A DNA stretch of 24,998 nucleotides, from assembly GCA_934512155.1 (NCBI GenBank), contig CAKSWS010000024.1, positions 1 to 24,998 of the forward strand, in the 5' to 3' direction. Of this stretch, positions 7,764-15,456 are shown one piece after another; the first letter of the stretch is position 1; every line of letters starts with the position of its first letter. Position numbers and translations under genes: made by a program. The notes below the pieces were generated by a model that was given only the letters and a program-made list of their open reading frames with translations, did no database searches and was not told where the DNA came from. This DNA comes from an uncultured Eubacterium sp. (GTDB taxonomy: Bacteria > Bacillota > Clostridia > Oscillospirales > Acutalibacteraceae).

Positions 7764-8280
7764 TTTAAATACTTCTCAGTTAAGAGAATATGCTCCCGTT
7801 CTTAAAGCAGGGGACAGAGTGGTGTTATCCGGTAAAGTATATACTTCAAGAGATGCGGCACATAAACGCATAACTGCCGCTTTAAAAAACGGCGAGTCAT
7901 TGCCTTATGATTTAAATGACGCTGTTATTTATTATGCAGGTCCCACACCTGCACCTGAAAATTTGGCAATAGGCTCATGCGGTCCAACCACGTCAAGCAG
8001 AATGGATGTTTTTGCACCTTTGTTGCTTGATAAGGGAGTTGTTGCAATGGTTGGCAAAGGTGAGCGTAATCAGGCTGTGTGCGATGCAATAGTCAGAAAT
8101 AAAGCAGTTTATCTTTGTGCAATAGGCGGTGCAGGCGCTTTGGCGTCAAAATGTATTACCGAATGTAATGTTATCGCTTATGATGATTTAGGATGCGAGT
8201 CGGTTAAGAAATTGATGTTTAATGAATTCCCTTTAACGGTCGCTGTTGATTGTTCAGGCGGAAACATTTTTAAAAGATAA
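7753..8280 (+). CDS. Fumarate hydratase / tartrate dehydratase beta (C-terminal) domain protein
   Basis: The 175-residue protein matches the swivel beta domain or subunit of class I Fe-S hydro-lyases (FumA/FumB C-terminus, TtdB). Visible motifs are LSGKVYTSRDAAHKRI (25-40), SCGPTTSSRMD (75-85, substrate-contacting), GKGER (101-105) and AIGGAGAL. In known enzymes this part works with an alpha subunit that carries the 4Fe-4S cluster and together they interconvert fumarate and malate or dehydrate tartrate. No alpha gene lies on either side, which is unusual because two-subunit forms are normally adjacent alpha-beta pairs. The alpha subunit may be elsewhere, or this protein has another role. ATG 7753 overlaps the coiled-coil gene and lacks a well-spaced ribosome-binding site, so it probably depends on coupling. 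Confidence 0.85.
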   Translation: MEYNLNTSQLREYAPVLKAGDRVVLSGKVYTSRDAAHKRITAALKNGESLPYDLNDAVIYYAGPTPAPENLAIGSCGPTTSSRMDVFAPLLLDKGVVAMVGKGERNQAVCDAIVRNKAVYLCAIGGAGALASKCITECNVIAYDDLGCESVKKLMFNEFPLTVAVDCSGGNIFKR

Positions 8281-8319
8281 AAAGGCATCCGTCAGAGTGC
8301 CTTCTATTACATGAACAGT

Positions 8320-8352
8320 AAAAAAACCGTCGGCATTTTTGCCGACGGCTTA
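8320..8352. terminator. Bidirectional terminator between the fumarase-like gene and sigK
   Basis: CCGTCGGCA (8327-8335) and TGCCGACGG (8340-8348) form a perfect 9-bp stem with a 4-base loop. The A run at 8320-8326 is a T-tract on the minus strand, so it terminates sigK efficiently. On the plus strand the following sequence is only moderately T-rich. A weaker hairpin (AAGGCA 8282-8287 / TGCCTT 8298-8303) sits just before it. Confidence 0.85.
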
Positions 8353-8354
8353 CT

Positions 8355-9038
8355 TTATTTTATTGATTTTTTTATATCGTTTAAAACCTTTTTTTCAATT
8401 CTTGAAACATAGCTTCGGCTTATATTCAGCCGTTCTGCTGTTTCCCGTTGTGTAAGCGGTTTTTTATTGTCTAATCCGTAACGTAAAATAATTATTTCTT
8501 TTTCACGTTCGTCCTCCATATTTTCAATATATTTTGAAACTTTTTCCCATTTTACTTTTTTTTCAAGCTCTTCTGCCAAATCCGTATTATCGCTTACCGT
8601 GTCTTGAATTGTAAGCGGATTGCCGTCTTTGTCAATTTCAATGGAGTCGCCTAAATAAATATCGGCAGAGTTTTTTCGAATATTTCGAAAATACATTAAA
8701 ATTTCGTTTTCAATGCATCTGCTTGCGTATGTTGCAAGGCGAATGTTTTTATCCGGGTTAAAACTGTCTATCGCTTTAATAAGACCTATTGTTCCTATTG
8801 AAATTAAATCGTCAGTATCGTTTGTTTTTGAGTAATATTTTTTTACAATGTGGCTTACAAGTCTTAAATTTCTTTCAATAAGTAATGCTCTGGCGTCAGG
8901 GTCGCCTTGTTTTAGGCGTTGCAACGCAGCTGCTTCGTCCTTTGAATTTAACGGTTTTGGAAAACTGCTTGTGTTGTTTATGTGTAAAATAAAGTAAAGT
9001 AAATTAGCACTTAAAAAAGATATTAATGCTGAAAACAT
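8355..9038 (-). CDS. sigK: RNA polymerase sporulation sigma factor SigK (pro-sigma-K)
   Basis: This late mother-cell sporulation sigma factor directs RNA polymerase to coat and germination genes. The 227-residue form begins with a hydrophobic pro-sequence (about 1-20) followed by SFPKPLNSKDE, which parallels AFPQPLSSSEE of Bacillus subtilis sigma-K. Next come region 2 (NLRLVSHIVKKYY, DDLISIGTIGLIKAIDSF, LATYASRCIENEILM at 102-115) and region 4 with its HTH (LTQRETAERLNISRSYVSRI, 195-214). The family is membrane-tethered until SpoIVFB-type cleavage. I choose ATG 9038 because GGTGAT precedes it and it gives a pro-sequence of family length. Starts at 9044, 9050 and TTG 9068 are possible. The gene is uninterrupted (no skin element). 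It follows the CDF gene by about 50 bp on the same strand. Confidence 0.9.
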   Translation of the reverse strand: MFSALISFLSANLLYFILHINNTSSFPKPLNSKDEAAALQRLKQGDPDARALLIERNLRLVSHIVKKYYSKTNDTDDLISIGTIGLIKAIDSFNPDKNIRLATYASRCIENEILMYFRNIRKNSADIYLGDSIEIDKDGNPLTIQDTVSDNTDLAEELEKKVKWEKVSKYIENMEDEREKEIIILRYGLDNKKPLTQRETAERLNISRSYVSRIEKKVLNDIKKSIK

Positions 9039-9086
9039 TTTCATCACCATTAAATATTTATGATTCAAAGGCTTGTGTAATAACCC

Positions 9087-10253
9087 TTAGATAAAACTGT
9101 GCTCAACTGTAACTATCAGCATATATTCCGGATGGGTTGCGCCAACTTTGTCTTTTAATTCTCTAAGAATTGTTTTCCCGTCTTTTGGGTATTGGTGCGG
9201 CACTACCAAATCAAAAACAAAGTTTGTGTGTGTTCTGCCTTCAATCACCCTAAAATCATGAAAGGTAAACGTTTCGTCATATTCTTTAATTATATTTTCA
9301 ATAAATTTTTTGTATTTGTTAACTTTTTCATCATCAACAACAACGGGATCCATATGAATACAAATCATTATGTTAAGCTTTTTGCTTATTCTTTTTTCAA
9401 TGTTGTCTATTAAATCATGAAGTTTTAAAACATCAATGTTGCAGGGCACTTCGGCATGTGCAGATGCAATAATTCTTCCCGGCCCGTAGTCGTGAACGAT
9501 CAAATCGTGCACACCTACAATATGCTCCTCTGAAAGCATAATATCTTCAATATTTTTAACAAGCTCGCGGTCGGGTGCTTTCCCTAAAAGTGTGCCTATA
9601 ATGTCTTTAAGTATCTCAATTCCCGAATAAAGAATTATAACAGCAACTATTAAACCTATAATTCCGTCGGCAATTTTTAATCCCGTAAGCGAGGAAATTA
9701 AAAGTGCCGCAATGGTTGCAAGAGTGGCCATACAGTCGTTTAAACTGTCTTGTGCAACGGCTTTTAAATTAATGTTGTTGCTAATTTTAAACAAATTCTT
9801 GTTAAAAACTGCCATTCCTAATTTTATACATATTGCTACGGCAAGAATTATAATATACCAAATATTGAATTTGGTTTCTTCAGGGTTCAGAATTTTTTCA
9901 AATGAGCTTTTTCCAAGCTCAAATCCCATAAGAAGTATAAAAAATGAAACTATGAGTGCAGATATATATTCTATTCTTCCGTGGCCGAACGGATGTTCTT
10001 TGTCAACCGGTTTGTTTGCCAATTTTGCACCTGCAACCGTAACAATGTTTGAGCCTGCGTCGGATAGGTTGTTAACTGCGTCTGCCGTAATAGAAACGGA
10101 ATTTGTTACTGTTCCTATAACAAATTTAATAATGCACAGCAAAATGTTGCAAATTATTCCCACAATGCCGCTTAATGTGCTTATGTATTCTCTTTCTTTT
10201 AAAGGAGAAAGGTTTTTCTTTTTTACGGCTTTTTCTATTTGTTGATTAATCAT
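9087..10253 (-). CDS. Cation diffusion facilitator family transporter (possibly Mn2+ efflux)
   Basis: The 388-residue protein has the CDF six-helix core (about 25-220), including the conserved HPFGHGRIEY (87-96), followed by a cytoplasmic dimerisation domain and an extra C-terminal segment. The intramembrane site reads NNLSD in helix 2 (N61, D65) and DSLND in helix 5 (D169, D173). That gives N-D/D-D instead of the D-D/H-D set of the Zn/Fe exporter YiiP. As I recall, an Asn/Asp/Asp/Asp site is described for the pneumococcal manganese exporter MntE, so manganese efflux is a reasonable guess. CDF proteins exchange cytoplasmic divalent metal for protons. The start at 10253 is supported by AAGGTGAT 5 bases upstream. 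It may be co-transcribed with sigK downstream. Confidence 0.9.
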   Translation of the reverse strand: MINQQIEKAVKKKNLSPLKEREYISTLSGIVGIICNILLCIIKFVIGTVTNSVSITADAVNNLSDAGSNIVTVAGAKLANKPVDKEHPFGHGRIEYISALIVSFFILLMGFELGKSSFEKILNPEETKFNIWYIIILAVAICIKLGMAVFNKNLFKISNNINLKAVAQDSLNDCMATLATIAALLISSLTGLKIADGIIGLIVAVIILYSGIEILKDIIGTLLGKAPDRELVKNIEDIMLSEEHIVGVHDLIVHDYGPGRIIASAHAEVPCNIDVLKLHDLIDNIEKRISKKLNIMICIHMDPVVVDDEKVNKYKKFIENIIKEYDETFTFHDFRVIEGRTHTNFVFDLVVPHQYPKDGKTILRELKDKVGATHPEYMLIVTVEHSFI

Positions 10254-10310
10254 AATAAATCACCTTAATTTGTTTTTGTTTGTGAAATTTTATGTTAACA
10301 TATTTTATTC

Positions 10311-10339
10311 TTTAAAACAAGTGCCGTTTATGTTATAAT
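10311..10339 (+). promoter_or_regulatory. Extended -10 promoter for the flavoprotein gene
   Basis: TGTTATAAT (10331-10339) is a TGn extended -10. A weak TTTAAA (10311-10316) lies 17 bases upstream. The predicted transcript start is only about 10 bases before the ATG at 10355, so the leader would be very short and barely contain the GGTGAT ribosome-binding site. Confidence 0.6.
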
Positions 10340-10354
10340 GTTTTCGGTGATGAA

Positions 10355-10903
10355 ATGAAAAATATGTTAATTGTTAACGGTTCTCCCCGTGAGAACGGAG
10401 TGTGTACCGAGCTTATAAAACAGGTTAAGCCTTATTTTGCAGATTGTAAAATTATTCAATATGACACTTTTGCGTTGGCTCCGGCTCCGTGTAAAGACTG
10501 TAAGTATTGCGAATATCATAATGGGTGTTCAAATAAGGATTTGGATTTGTTCTTTGAAGATTTTGAAAGTGCCGATTATATTGCGTTTTTTACCCCTGTT
10601 TACAACAATTTCTTTCCGGCACCATTAAAGGCGGTTATAGACCGATTTCAACGCTATTTTAATGCCAGATATAAAAGAGGCGCAAACCCGCCTATAGAAA
10701 AAAGCAAAAGGGTGGGTGTTGTAATTGCGGCAGGTTCAAACGCAAGGGCAGCGTCCGATTATATGACTAATACCTTGAAGCAATCATTTGCCGTGCTTAA
10801 CGGAAACGTTTGTGCAAGATATTTTATTCCTAATACAGATATAGGAAAATATACATTTAATAATATTGAACTTCAAAAATTCGTTCATCAGTTAAGAGGT
10901 TAA
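10355..10903 (+). CDS. NAD(P)H-dependent FMN reductase / iron-sulfur flavoprotein-like
   Basis: A 182-residue flavodoxin-fold oxidoreductase. The N-terminal MLIVNGSPRENG is the FMN-phosphate loop, and TPVYNNFFPAPLKAVIDRF is typical of the NADPH-dependent FMN reductase family. Four cysteines, C46, C49, C52 and C58, form CX2CX2CX5C. This matches the compact motif of archaeal and clostridial iron-sulfur flavoproteins (Isf), which carry a 4Fe-4S cluster next to FMN and transfer electrons to O2, peroxide or quinone-like acceptors. A redox or oxygen-protection role is therefore plausible; the physiological partner is unknown. GGTGAT lies 3 bases before ATG 10355. It is monocistronic: promoter at 10311-10339, terminator overlapping its stop codon. 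Confidence 0.85.
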   Translation: MKNMLIVNGSPRENGVCTELIKQVKPYFADCKIIQYDTFALAPAPCKDCKYCEYHNGCSNKDLDLFFEDFESADYIAFFTPVYNNFFPAPLKAVIDRFQRYFNARYKRGANPPIEKSKRVGVVIAAGSNARAASDYMTNTLKQSFAVLNGNVCARYFIPNTDIGKYTFNNIELQKFVHQLRG

Positions 10904-10929
10904 AAGCAGGCGGTATGCCTGCTTTTTTA
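10902..10929 (+). terminator. Rho-independent terminator after the flavoprotein gene
   Basis: AAAAGCAGGC (10902-10911) and GCCTGCTTTT (10917-10926) form a perfect stem around GGTAT, ending in a T run. The stem begins inside the stop codon at 10901-10903. Confidence 0.9.
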
Positions 10930-10963
10930 TATATTAATATTATATTAATGTTTATTTTAAATA

Positions 10964-10992
10964 TTGATTATGTAACGGGTTTATGCTATAAT
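10964..10992 (+). promoter_or_regulatory. Promoter of the ruvCAB-glmM-ecf-truA run
   Basis: TTGATT (10964-10969) and TATAAT (10987-10992) are 17 bases apart, with TGC directly before the -10 (extended -10). It lies 32 bases upstream of the ruvC start and is the only convincing promoter I see ahead of the long co-directional run. Confidence 0.75.
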
Positions 10993-11018
10993 TTATTGAA
11001 TTTATAATGGAGAAGTAT

Positions 11019-11024
11019 ATGTAA
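11019..11024 (+). other. In-frame ATG-TAA directly before the ruvC start
   Basis: The sequence reads GGAG (11009-11012), 6 bases, ATG TAA (11019-11024), then ATG ATT, the first codons of ruvC. The ATG with ideal Shine-Dalgarno spacing encodes only Met-stop, and ruvC begins at the very next codon, in the same frame and 12 bases from the GGAG. It could be a minimal start-stop element that lowers or couples ruvC initiation, or simply a tolerated upstream ATG. Confidence 0.5.
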
Positions 11025-11528
11025 ATGATTATCCTCGGTATAGACCCGGGTTATGCCATAATAGGTTGGGGCGTTCTTGAATATAATGCAAATAAATTTA
11101 AAGTTGTGGATTATGGTGCAATTACAACCGAAGCTCACATTGATTTTCCTTTAAGGCTTCAGCAAATATATGTGGGTATGAACGATATTTTCGACAAATA
11201 TCATCCTCAGGTTATGAGTATGGAAAAATTGTTTTACAACAATAATGCCAAAACTGTTATTGATGTTGCTCAAGCAAGAGGTGTAATTACTTTAAGCGCT
11301 AAAATGCACGGCGTTGAAATTGCCGAATATACTCCACTTCAGGTAAAGCAATCTGTTACAGGCTACGGCAGAGCCGTAAAAAAACAGGTTCAGGAAATGA
11401 CAAGGGTCATTCTTAACCTTGAAAAAATTCCCAAGCCGGATGATACTGCAGACGCTCTTGCAATGGCAATTTGCCACGGCCATTCAAGCGGAAGTATTTT
11501 AACTTCTTATAACATTAAATTAAGGTGA
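11025..11528 (+). CDS. ruvC: Crossover junction endodeoxyribonuclease RuvC
   Basis: The Holliday junction resolvase of the RuvABC complex makes paired nicks in four-way junctions after RuvAB branch migration. The 167-residue length is normal. The RNase H-like fold begins IILGIDPGYAIIGWG. The acidic catalytic set is complete: D7, E67 (in SMEKLFYNNN), D140 and D143 (in PDDTADALAMAICH). It is the first gene of the ruvC-ruvA-ruvB operon; the stop codon lies within the ribosome-binding site of ruvA. An unusual ATG-TAA immediately precedes the start (see that entry). I take ATG 11025 because RuvC proteins begin directly with this MIILGIDPG segment. Confidence 0.97.
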   Translation: MIILGIDPGYAIIGWGVLEYNANKFKVVDYGAITTEAHIDFPLRLQQIYVGMNDIFDKYHPQVMSMEKLFYNNNAKTVIDVAQARGVITLSAKMHGVEIAEYTPLQVKQSVTGYGRAVKKQVQEMTRVILNLEKIPKPDDTADALAMAICHGHSSGSILTSYNIKLR

Positions 11529-11532
11529 TTTT

Positions 11533-12141
11533 ATGATTTACAGTTTAAAAGGTGAATTAACATATATTGATGCTCAGTTTGCAGTTGTTGAATGCGGCGG
11601 AGTTGGTTTTAAATGCTTTATTTCGTTAAATACTTCAAAATCAATCGGCAAAATCGGCGAGCAAGTGTTTTTGTATACTTATATGGCTGTGCGTGAAGAT
11701 GCTATGGATTTATTTGGCTTTTCTGCTCAAGCAGAACTTGATTCGTTTAAATTGCTTATAACGGTTTCGGGAATAGGCCCTAAAGCGGCAATTTCAATTT
11801 TGTCAGAGCTTACACCGGATAAGTTGGCGCTTGCCATTGCAAGCTCGGATGTTAAGTCAATAACAAGGGCTAACGGCGTTGGTAAAAAAACAGCTGAAAG
11901 AGTTGTTCTTGAACTAAAAGATAAAATGGTTGGCATTTCCGGCGACGGTTCTTCTGTATCTGTTGCCCAAAGTGCAGCCGTTGCTCTTGAGGAATCATCA
12001 TCAGCCGAGGCAGTGGCTGCCCTTGTGGCTCTCGGTTTCAGTCAAAGCGATGCCGCAGTAGCAGTCGGTCAAATGGATAAATCACTTTCTGCAGATGAAA
12101 TGATACGACTTGGATTAAAACAGTTATCAAGAAATTTATAA
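11533..12141 (+). CDS. ruvA: Holliday junction branch migration protein RuvA
   Basis: The 202-residue DNA-binding subunit of the RuvAB branch-migration motor; tetramers hold the four-way junction and load RuvB. The N-terminal OB domain (MIYSLKGELTYID...) is followed by two helix-hairpin-helix motifs, ITVSGIGPKAA (76-86) and ANGVGKKTAERV (about 113-124). A Ser/Ala-rich linker then leads to the C-terminal RuvB-binding domain (about 157-202, ALVALGFSQSDA). The start is 4 bases after the ruvC stop, with AAGGTGA overlapping that stop, indicating translational coupling. All domains are present. Confidence 0.97.
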   Translation: MIYSLKGELTYIDAQFAVVECGGVGFKCFISLNTSKSIGKIGEQVFLYTYMAVREDAMDLFGFSAQAELDSFKLLITVSGIGPKAAISILSELTPDKLALAIASSDVKSITRANGVGKKTAERVVLELKDKMVGISGDGSSVSVAQSAAVALEESSSAEAVAALVALGFSQSDAAVAVGQMDKSLSADEMIRLGLKQLSRNL

Positions 12142-12159
12142 TAAACAGAGGAACACTTT

Positions 12160-13188
12160 ATGAGTGAAATGGATTTTGAAAACAGAATAGTTTCAACAGA
12201 GTTTACCGAGGCAGACAGCGATATTGAAAGCAGTTTAAGACCTAAAACTCTTGCCGAATATACAGGGCAGGAAAAGGCAAAGGAAAATCTTTCTGTTTAT
12301 ATTCAGGCGGCAAGAGGCAGAGGTGAAGCACTTGATCATGTTTTGCTTTACGGACCTCCGGGACTCGGTAAAACAACCCTTGCAGGAATTATTGCCAATG
12401 AAATGGGCGTAAATATCAGAATTACAAGCGGTCCTGCTATTGAAAAGCAAGGCGATTTGGCGGCTATTTTAACAAATCTTCAAGACGGCGACGTTTTGTT
12501 TATTGATGAAATTCACCGTCTTAACAGAAGTGTTGAGGAAGTTTTGTATCCTGCAATGGAAGATAGGGCGCTTGATATTATTATTGGCAAAGGTCCTTCG
12601 GCAAGGTCTATCAGGCTTGACCTTCCGAATTTTACACTTGTGGGTGCAACAACAAGGGCAGGTCAACTTTCTGCTCCGTTGAGAGACAGATTCGGTGTTA
12701 TTCTTCGCCTTGATTTATACAGTGATAAAGAGCTTGCCGCAATAGTTCACAGAAGCGCAAGCATTTTGGGTATTGATATAGATGAAGAGGGGGCAATGCA
12801 AATTGCTTCACGTTCAAGAGGAACACCTCGTATTGCAAACAGGCTCTTAAAAAGAAGTCGTGATTTTGCCGAAGTTAAGTATAACGGAATTATAACAAAT
12901 GAAGCAGCTAATGACGCTTTAAACAGAATGGAAATAGACGAACTTGGTCTTGATTCCATTGACAGACGGTTGTTAACTGCAATGATAAAAAACTATAACG
13001 GCGGCCCTGTAGGCCTTGAAACAATAGCCGCAAATATCGGCGAAGAGGCTGTTACTATTGAGGATGTTTGCGAGCCGTTTTTGATGCAAATAGGTTTTTT
13101 AAGCAGAACCCCACGTGGAAGATGCGTAACCCCCGCCGGTTATCGTCATTTGGGTTTTGAACAGGACGGTCAGCAATCTCTATTATAA
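12160..13188 (+). CDS. ruvB: Holliday junction branch migration ATPase RuvB
   Basis: The hexameric AAA+ motor that drives branch migration with RuvA. Its 342-residue length is normal. Walker A GPPGLGKT (65-72), Walker [10 protein letters not shown] (112-120), a sensor-1 region GATTRAG, and LRDRFG containing the arginine finger are all present. The C-terminal winged helix (about 265-335) ends with [19 protein letters not shown], which is characteristic. It lies 18 bases after ruvA, with GAGGAA as ribosome-binding site, so the three ruv genes form one unit. The complete ruvCAB order is typical of Clostridia. Confidence 0.98.
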   Translation: MSEMDFENRIVSTEFTEADSDIESSLRPKTLAEYTGQEKAKENLSVYIQAARGRGEALDHVLLYGPPGLGKTTLAGIIANEMGVNIRITSGPAIEKQGDLAAILTNLQDGDVLFIDEIHRLNRSVEEVLYPAMEDRALDIIIGKGPSARSIRLDLPNFTLVGATTRAGQLSAPLRDRFGVILRLDLYSDKELAAIVHRSASILGIDIDEEGAMQIASRSRGTPRIANRLLKRSRDFAEVKYNGIITNEAANDALNRMEIDELGLDSIDRRLLTAMIKNYNGGPVGLETIAANIGEEAVTIEDVCEPFLMQIGFLSRTPRGRCVTPAGYRHLGFEQDGQQSLL

Positions 13189-13234
13189 TTTAGAAGAAAT
13201 TTGTTTTATTTTATGTTGAAAGGATTTTGTTATT

Positions 13235-14590
13235 ATGGGCAGATTATTCGGTACAGACGGTGTAAGAGGTATTGCAAATCAGGATTTAACAAATGACCTT
13301 GCAATGCAAATAGGTAAAGCAGCAGCTGAAATTTTGATAAAAAATAAAAACAGCGATAATAAACCTACTGTAATGATAGGCAAAGATACACGTGCTTCGG
13401 GCGATATGCTTGAAGCTGCTTTAACTGCAGGATTTTGTTCCGTCGGCGTTAATGTTCTTTCAGTAGGCGTCGTTCCAACTCCTGCAATCGCTTATTTGGT
13501 AGGAAAATATAATTGTGATGCAGGCGTAATGATTTCTGCTTCTCATAATCCCTGCGAATATAACGGAATTAAGATTTTTCAAAGCACCGGTTATAAACTT
13601 CCCGATGCTCTTGAAGAAGAAATTGAGGCAATTATTCTTGATAATGCAGAAGAAGTTGAACTTAAAATCGGCGGAGAAGTGGGAAAGAGAACGTTCTGCA
13701 AAACCGCTGTTGAAGATTATATAAATCACGTTGTTTCCGTGTCTGATGTAAGATTTGACGGATTAAATATTGCTCTTGATACTTCTAACGGTTCCGCTTC
13801 TGTTTGCGCAAAGGAAATATTTACGCGATTAGGTGCAAAGTGCCATATGCTTTCAGACACTCCCGACGGCGTGAATATTAATAAAGATTGCGGTTCTACA
13901 CATCCTGAAGAATTAATGAAATTTGTTAAAGCTAATAAGCTTGATTTAGGTCTTGCTTTTGACGGAGACGCAGACAGAATGCTTGCTGTTGATGAAAACG
14001 GAGAGCTTGTAGACGGTGATAAAATTATTGCAATTTGTGCAACTCAAATGAAGCAAGAGGGTAAATTAAAGCAGGATACTGCTGTTGTTACGGTTATGAG
14101 TAATATGGGATTTTTCAAATTCTGTGAAAAATACGGCATTAATTGTGCAAAAACCGCTGTAGGTGACAGGTACGTTTTGGAAAGAATGTTGAAAAAAGGT
14201 TATAATATCGGCGGCGAACAAAGCGGTCATGTTATATTCCTTGATTATGCAACAACCGGCGATGGCGAACTTTCAGGCGTTAAACTTCTTGAAACAGTTG
14301 TTAAAAGCGGCACAACATTGGGCGAGCTTGCAAAAGTAATGACCGTTTATCCTCAGGTTTTAATCAATGTAAAAGTTACTCCCGAGGGTAAGAAAAAATA
14401 TAATAATGACGAGTATATTATTTCTGCCGTTCAAGAGGCTGAAATGGAACTTAACGGCGAGGGCAGAGTGCTTGTTCGTGTTTCAGGCACCGAACCGCTT
14501 GTTCGTGTAATGCTTGAGGGCAAGGATATAAATAAAATAACGGAACTTGGCAATCAAATTGCCGATGTTGTAAAAGAAAGACTTAGTTAA
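13235..14590 (+). CDS. glmM: Phosphoglucosamine mutase GlmM
   Basis: Converts glucosamine-6-phosphate to glucosamine-1-phosphate, the step leading to UDP-GlcNAc for peptidoglycan. The 451 residues show the alpha-D-phosphohexomutase family layout: GRLFGTDGVRG at the N-terminus, the active-site phosphoserine S103 in SASHNPCEYNGIKIF, the Mg-binding loop DGDADR (243-248), GEQSGHV for sugar binding, and RVSGTEPLVRVM for phosphate binding. AAAGGA lies 11 bases before the ATG. The gap to ruvB is 46 bp with no terminator or clear promoter, so it probably belongs to the same transcript. Its stop codon overlaps the next start (TAATG). Confidence 0.97.
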   Translation: MGRLFGTDGVRGIANQDLTNDLAMQIGKAAAEILIKNKNSDNKPTVMIGKDTRASGDMLEAALTAGFCSVGVNVLSVGVVPTPAIAYLVGKYNCDAGVMISASHNPCEYNGIKIFQSTGYKLPDALEEEIEAIILDNAEEVELKIGGEVGKRTFCKTAVEDYINHVVSVSDVRFDGLNIALDTSNGSASVCAKEIFTRLGAKCHMLSDTPDGVNINKDCGSTHPEELMKFVKANKLDLGLAFDGDADRMLAVDENGELVDGDKIIAICATQMKQEGKLKQDTAVVTVMSNMGFFKFCEKYGINCAKTAVGDRYVLERMLKKGYNIGGEQSGHVIFLDYATTGDGELSGVKLLETVVKSGTTLGELAKVMTVYPQVLINVKVTPEGKKKYNNDEYIISAVQEAEMELNGEGRVLVRVSGTEPLVRVMLEGKDINKITELGNQIADVVKERLS

Positions 14591-15456
14591 TGAGATATAC
14601 AAAAGATTGGCAGGACTATCGTTTAATAGATTGCTCCTGCGGTGAAAAATTGGAAATTTGGGGCAAACAGGTTCTTGTAAGACCGGACCCACAGGTTATT
14701 TGGAAAAGCGAAAAAACAAATAAACTTTGGTTTAATCCCAATGCACGTTATATTCGTTCAAAAACAGGCGGCGGTAATTGGCAGGTATACAGCTCAATGC
14801 CGTCTGTTTGGCAGGTACATTACAAAGATTTAACATTCAATATTAAAACTATGGGATTTAAGCATACAGGACTTTTCCCGGAACAGGCCGTAAATTGGGA
14901 TTTTACACGTGATGTTATAAAAAACAGCAGTAAAAAAGATGTTAGAGTTTTAAATTTGTTTGCATATACAGGCGGCGCAACAGTTGCTTGCTTAAAAGAG
15001 GGGGCATCAGTTGTTCATGTAGACGCTTCAAAAGGCATGACCCTTTGGGCAAAAGAAAATGCAGAGGCTTCCGGTGTTGCAGACAAAAATGTTCGCTGGA
15101 TTGTGGATGATTGCATTAAATTTGTTCAGCGTGAAATTCGCAGAGGCAATAAGTATGATATTGTTATTTTAGACCCGCCAAGCTATGGCAGAGGACCTAA
15201 AGGCGAAATTTGGCATTTGGAAGATTCGCTTTACGATTTTATTCAGCTTGTTAAACAGGTGTTAAGCGAAGATGCGTTGATGGTGCTTTTAAATTCATAC
15301 ACAACAGGGCTTTCTGCTTCTGTTATGAAATATATTTTGGATGATGTTATTGTTAAGGAAAAAGGCGGCAGCGTCAGTGCCGATGAAATTGGGCTTCCGG
15401 TTTCGTCAAACGGTGAGGTTTTACCTTGCGGTGCAACTGCTGTTTGGATGAAATAA
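14590..15456 (+). CDS. Class I SAM-dependent methyltransferase (RlmI/RlmK-like)
   Basis: The 288-residue methyltransferase has its SAM-binding motif I at LNLFAYTGGATVACLKEGA (121-139), the acidic ribose-binding residue in VVHVDASKG, and motif IV DPPSYGRGPKGE (195-206). FAYTGG and DPPSYGRG are the pattern of the COG1092/Methyltrans_SAM group, whose characterised members methylate bases of 23S rRNA (RlmI, RlmK). It lacks the N-terminal PUA domain of RlmI and is shorter. An rRNA target is likely but not proven. It starts inside the glmM stop codon and its own stop abuts the ecfA1 start with zero spacing, so it is tightly coupled within the operon. Confidence 0.9.
   Translation: MRYTKDWQDYRLIDCSCGEKLEIWGKQVLVRPDPQVIWKSEKTNKLWFNPNARYIRSKTGGGNWQVYSSMPSVWQVHYKDLTFNIKTMGFKHTGLFPEQAVNWDFTRDVIKNSSKKDVRVLNLFAYTGGATVACLKEGASVVHVDASKGMTLWAKENAEASGVADKNVRWIVDDCIKFVQREIRRGNKYDIVILDPPSYGRGPKGEIWHLEDSLYDFIQLVKQVLSEDALMVLLNSYTTGLSASVMKYILDDVIVKEKGGSVSADEIGLPVSSNGEVLPCGATAVWMK

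Noticed and set aside
12235..12959. Minus-strand open frames inside ruvB and similar antisense frames elsewhere
   Set aside because: They are shadows of clearly conserved plus-strand genes, with no ribosome-binding sites and no recognisable domains.
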